Below are positions 61,611-64,000 of a stretch of 64,000 nucleotides of DNA, in pieces. Position numbers and translations under genes: made by a program. The first letter of the stretch is position 1. Every line of letters begins with the position of its first letter. This DNA comes from Cupriavidus sp. WGlv3 (GTDB lineage: Bacteria; Pseudomonadota; Gammaproteobacteria; Burkholderiales; Burkholderiaceae): contig NZ_JALHRX010000016.1 in the NCBI RefSeq assembly GCF_023952475.1, forward strand, positions 83,549 to 147,548, written 5' to 3'. Below the pieces are notes generated by a model. That model did not search any database. It saw only the letters and a program-made list of their open reading frames with translations, and was not told the DNA's origin.

Positions 61611-63856
61611 GCAACATCAAGAACCTGCGTGACTACGAGGCCCAGGCCGCGGAAGGCGATGAGCCGTCGTCGGACCTGACTTCGTATGTCGACGTGCTGA
61701 TCCGTTACCGCTGGACCTTCCTCGCGGTCGCCGCGGCGGTGATGGCCGTGGGCCTGCTGTTCGCGTTGCTGTCCAAGCCGGTCTACCGCGCCGACATCCT
61801 GGTGCAGGTAGAAGACCAGAACACCGGCAACGTCAACAATACCAACAAGCCCACCGCCACGGTGTCGCCGGTCTACGACGCCAGGCCGGCTCCTTCGACC
61901 GAGATCGAGCTGCTGCGCTCGCGCATGGTGGTAGGCAAGGCGGTCGACGCCCTGCAGCTCGACATCTCCGCGTCGCCATACTATTTCCCGGTAGTCGGCG
62001 CGGCCGTGGCCGGCTTCAACCGCGAGCTGTCGCAGCCGGGGCTGTTCGGCAAGGGCGGTTATGCCTGGGGCAGCGAAGCGATCGCGGTATCGCGCCTGGA
62101 GGTGCCGCCCGCGATGGAGCGCCGGCTGATCACGGTAACCGCAATGGGTAACGACAAGTACCGCCTGGCCTTTGCCAGCGACGATGCCGTGGCCGAAGGC
62201 AGCGTCGGCGTGCCGCTGACGGTGGCGACCCGCAGCGGCAAGGTCACGATCGAGGTGAGCCAGCTCGAAGGCCGTCCCGGCGCGGTGTTCCATGTCTCCC
62301 GCGTGCCGCGCGCAGTGGCCATTGCCGACCTGCAGAGCCAGTTGATGATCACCGAGCGCGGCAAGCAGAGCGGCGTGATCGGCGTGGCGTTGGAGGGCAC
62401 TTCGGCCGAGAAGACCGCCGCCATCCTGAACGAGATCGGCAACGAGTATGTCGAGCAGAACCTGCGCCGCAAGGCCGCCGAGGCCGAGAAGTCGCTGGCC
62501 TTCCTGGAAGCGCAGCTGCCGCAGCTCAAGCAGCAGCTGGAAAGCGCCGAGTCGCGCTACAACGCCATGCGCAACCAGCGCGGCACCATCGACCTGAATG
62601 AAGAATCGCGGCTGGTGCTGGCGCAGTCCGTGGCTGCCCAGACCAAGCTGGCGGACCTGCGCCAGCGGCGCCAGGAACTGATTGCGCGCTTCACGCCCAA
62701 CCATCCGGCAATCGAGATCATGGACAAGCAGATCGCCGATGTGAACGCCGAGATCGGCACCGTCGGCGGCAAGATCCAGCGCCTGCCGGATATCGAGCAG
62801 AACGTGCTGCGGCTGATGCGCGATGTCCGGGTCAGCACCGAGATGTACCAGTCGCTGCTGAACGACGTGCAGCAACTCAGGCTGGTCAAGGCCAGCAAGA
62901 TCGGCACGGCGCGGCTGGTGGACCCGGCCGAGGTGCCGATCCGCCCGGTCAAGCCCAACCGCAAGCTGATCGCCGCGGCCTCGGTGCTGCTGGGCCTGCT
63001 GGCCGGCATCGCGGTGGTGGTGCTGCGCCGGCTGTTCGACGGCGGTGTCGCCGACGCGGACGAGATCGAGCGCGAGACCGGCATGACGGTGTACGCGACG
63101 GTGCCCTACAGCGCGGCGCAGTCGCGCCTGCGCGGCGGGCCCGATATCGACAAGCTGCTCGCCAGGCGCCTGCCGGACGACCCGGCGGTGGAAAGCCTGC
63201 GCAGCTTCCGCACCTCGCTGCAGTTTGCGCTGCTCAACAGCGACAGCAACAACGTGGTGGTGATCACCGGGCCGGCGCCGGAAGTGGGCAAGTCGTTCAT
63301 CTCGGCCAACTTCGCCACGGTGCTGGCCACCGCCGGCCGTCGCGTGGTGCTGGTCGACGCCGACCTGCGCCGCGGCGGGCTCAACCACCATTTCGGCAAG
63401 CCGCGCGTTCCGGGACTGACCGAACTGCTGACCGGCACGCCGCTGGAGCAGGTGCTGCAGCGCGACGTGGTGCCGGGACTCGACTTCATCGCCACCGGCT
63501 CGGAACCGCCGCTGGCCGCCGACCTGCTGCAGACGCGCGGCATGGATACGCTGCTGGCCACGCTCCGTAACCGCTACGACGTGGTGCTGCTCGATACCCC
63601 GCCGGTGCTGGCCACATCCGACGCCGGCGTGCTGGCAACCAAGGCCGGGGCCGTGTTCCTCGTGGCGCGGGCCGATGCCAGCACGGCATCAGAACTTAAA
63701 GCCACGCGGCGTGCGATCGTGCAGGCGGGGAGTGATATCAAGGGGGTGATTTTCAATGGCCTGAAGGTGGAGGGACGGTGGTATCGGGCGCATTATCACT
63801 TTGGGAAGTATCGGTATATGAATCAGTATGGGGGGGCTAGTTCTAAGAGGGCTTGA
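61607..63856 (+). CDS. wzc: Polysaccharide co-polymerase / tyrosine autokinase Wzc
   Basis: A 749-residue inner-membrane BY-kinase. Wzz domain with TM1 about residues 34-58, coiled-coil periplasmic part (about 280-400), TM2 about 452-472. Kinase domain: Walker A GPAPEVGKSF (about 555), Walker A' VVLVDADLRRGG (about 580), Walker B VVLLDTPPV (about 660). The Tyr-rich tail (GRWYRAHYHFGKYRYMNQYG) is the autophosphorylation cluster. It controls chain length and export with Wza and Wzb. The last ~40 codons use many A/T-ending codons (TAT, CAT, GGG), unlike the rest. Confidence 0.95.
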   Translation: MSNIKNLRDYEAQAAEGDEPSSDLTSYVDVLIRYRWTFLAVAAAVMAVGLLFALLSKPVYRADILVQVEDQNTGNVNNTNKPTATVSPVYDARPAPSTEIELLRSRMVVGKAVDALQLDISASPYYFPVVGAAVAGFNRELSQPGLFGKGGYAWGSEAIAVSRLEVPPAMERRLITVTAMGNDKYRLAFASDDAVAEGSVGVPLTVATRSGKVTIEVSQLEGRPGAVFHVSRVPRAVAIADLQSQLMITERGKQSGVIGVALEGTSAEKTAAILNEIGNEYVEQNLRRKAAEAEKSLAFLEAQLPQLKQQLESAESRYNAMRNQRGTIDLNEESRLVLAQSVAAQTKLADLRQRRQELIARFTPNHPAIEIMDKQIADVNAEIGTVGGKIQRLPDIEQNVLRLMRDVRVSTEMYQSLLNDVQQLRLVKASKIGTARLVDPAEVPIRPVKPNRKLIAAASVLLGLLAGIAVVVLRRLFDGGVADADEIERETGMTVYATVPYSAAQSRLRGGPDIDKLLARRLPDDPAVESLRSFRTSLQFALLNSDSNNVVVITGPAPEVGKSFISANFATVLATAGRRVVLVDADLRRGGLNHHFGKPRVPGLTELLTGTPLEQVLQRDVVPGLDFIATGSEPPLAADLLQTRGMDTLLATLRNRYDVVLLDTPPVLATSDAGVLATKAGAVFLVARADASTASELKATRRAIVQAGSDIKGVIFNGLKVEGRWYRAHYHFGKYRYMNQYGGASSKRA

Positions 63857-63940
63857 GGCCATGGGGTTGGTTGTTGCTCTCATTCTTTTGAGTTGGTCGC
63901 TGTTGGTGACATGCTGTCGGCTGTTGAACCGCGTGGTTCC

Positions 63941-63982
63941 GCCCTCCTGGGCGGGTCACTTTTTGGCCGAGCGCCAAAAAGT
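63941..63982. repeat. Palindromic repeat at the window end
   Basis: Two adjacent hairpins: GCCC-TCCT-GGGC (63941-63952) and ACTTTTTGGC-cgagc-GCCAAAAAGT (63958-63982), followed by AACCAAAAAGCG. This looks like the abundant dispersed palindromic element of Ralstonia/Cupriavidus-type genomes (recalled, not searched). The flank 63857-63940 has no gene. Confidence 0.6.
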
Positions 63983-64000
63983 AACCAAAAAGCGCGTTTA

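Noticed and set aside
1..64000. Search by eye for tRNA/rRNA genes, insertion sequences, integrases and prophage genes
   Set aside because: No cloverleaf with a GGTTCGAATC-type T-loop, transposase motif or phage protein was recognised.

Overview
The window is high-GC DNA (strong G/C preference at third codon positions) from a beta-proteobacterium. The gene content points to Cupriavidus or a close relative in the Burkholderiaceae: several orphan Bug/TctC solute-binding proteins, divergent LysR regulators beside small organic-acid operons, lutACB next to a lactate permease, a long-form LeuA and a Wza-Wzb-Wzc capsule/EPS export set. The assignment is inference from gene content; no rRNA or other diagnostic marker is present. 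No tRNA, rRNA, transposase, integrase, phage gene or CRISPR array was seen.

Layout. 1-4.4 kb: end of lutA, then lutC, lutB and lactate permease lldP (lactate uptake and oxidation). 4.4-9.6 kb: a minus-strand acyl-CoA dehydrogenase / Bug protein / CoA-transferase operon with a divergent LysR gene; a candidate small RNA ends inside the 3' end of that LysR gene. 9.8-12.4 kb: a Fur-box-controlled feoA-feoB locus with a small Cys-rich membrane protein. 12.4-17.4 kb: a cluster of dispersed repeats, an Ig-like lipoprotein, a leucine-codon leader peptide ahead of leuA, and ompW. 17.4-28.2 kb: housekeeping and catabolic genes (amn, GNAT, an F420-type reductase, an MBL hydrolase, an AtuA-like pair with a Bug protein and divergent LysR, SDR, ABC binding protein, DUF1269).

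28.4-34.2 kb is the most unusual region: a five-gene minus-strand operon resembling the Fap functional-amyloid export systems of Pseudomonas. It encodes a very Gly-rich secreted protein, a small secreted protein, a periplasmic C39-type cysteine peptidase, a second Ala/Asn-rich secreted protein, and an outer-membrane beta-barrel protein with an N-terminal coiled coil. Two of the secreted proteins carry an LDD(V/M)RGG double-glycine motif of the kind C39 peptidases cut. Upstream lie a good sigma-54 promoter match and a perfect dyad at enhancer distance.

34.3-43.3 kb: a GntR regulator with a Bug protein and a LeuC/LeuD-like hydro-lyase pair, then a phosphoribosyltransferase, LysR, nucleoside deaminase, CynX-type MFS transporter and two small cell-envelope proteins. 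43.3-63.9 kb: an exopolysaccharide cluster with a LuxR-type regulator that has lost its phospho-acceptor Asp, GDP-L-fucose synthesis (gmd, fcl), at least six glycosyltransferases, a polymerase-like and a flippase-like membrane protein, a methyltransferase, a deacetylase, a WcaF-like acetyltransferase and wza-wzb-wzc. Together they should build, polymerise and export a fucose-containing polysaccharide. The initiating phosphosugar transferase and GDP-mannose supply genes are not in the window.
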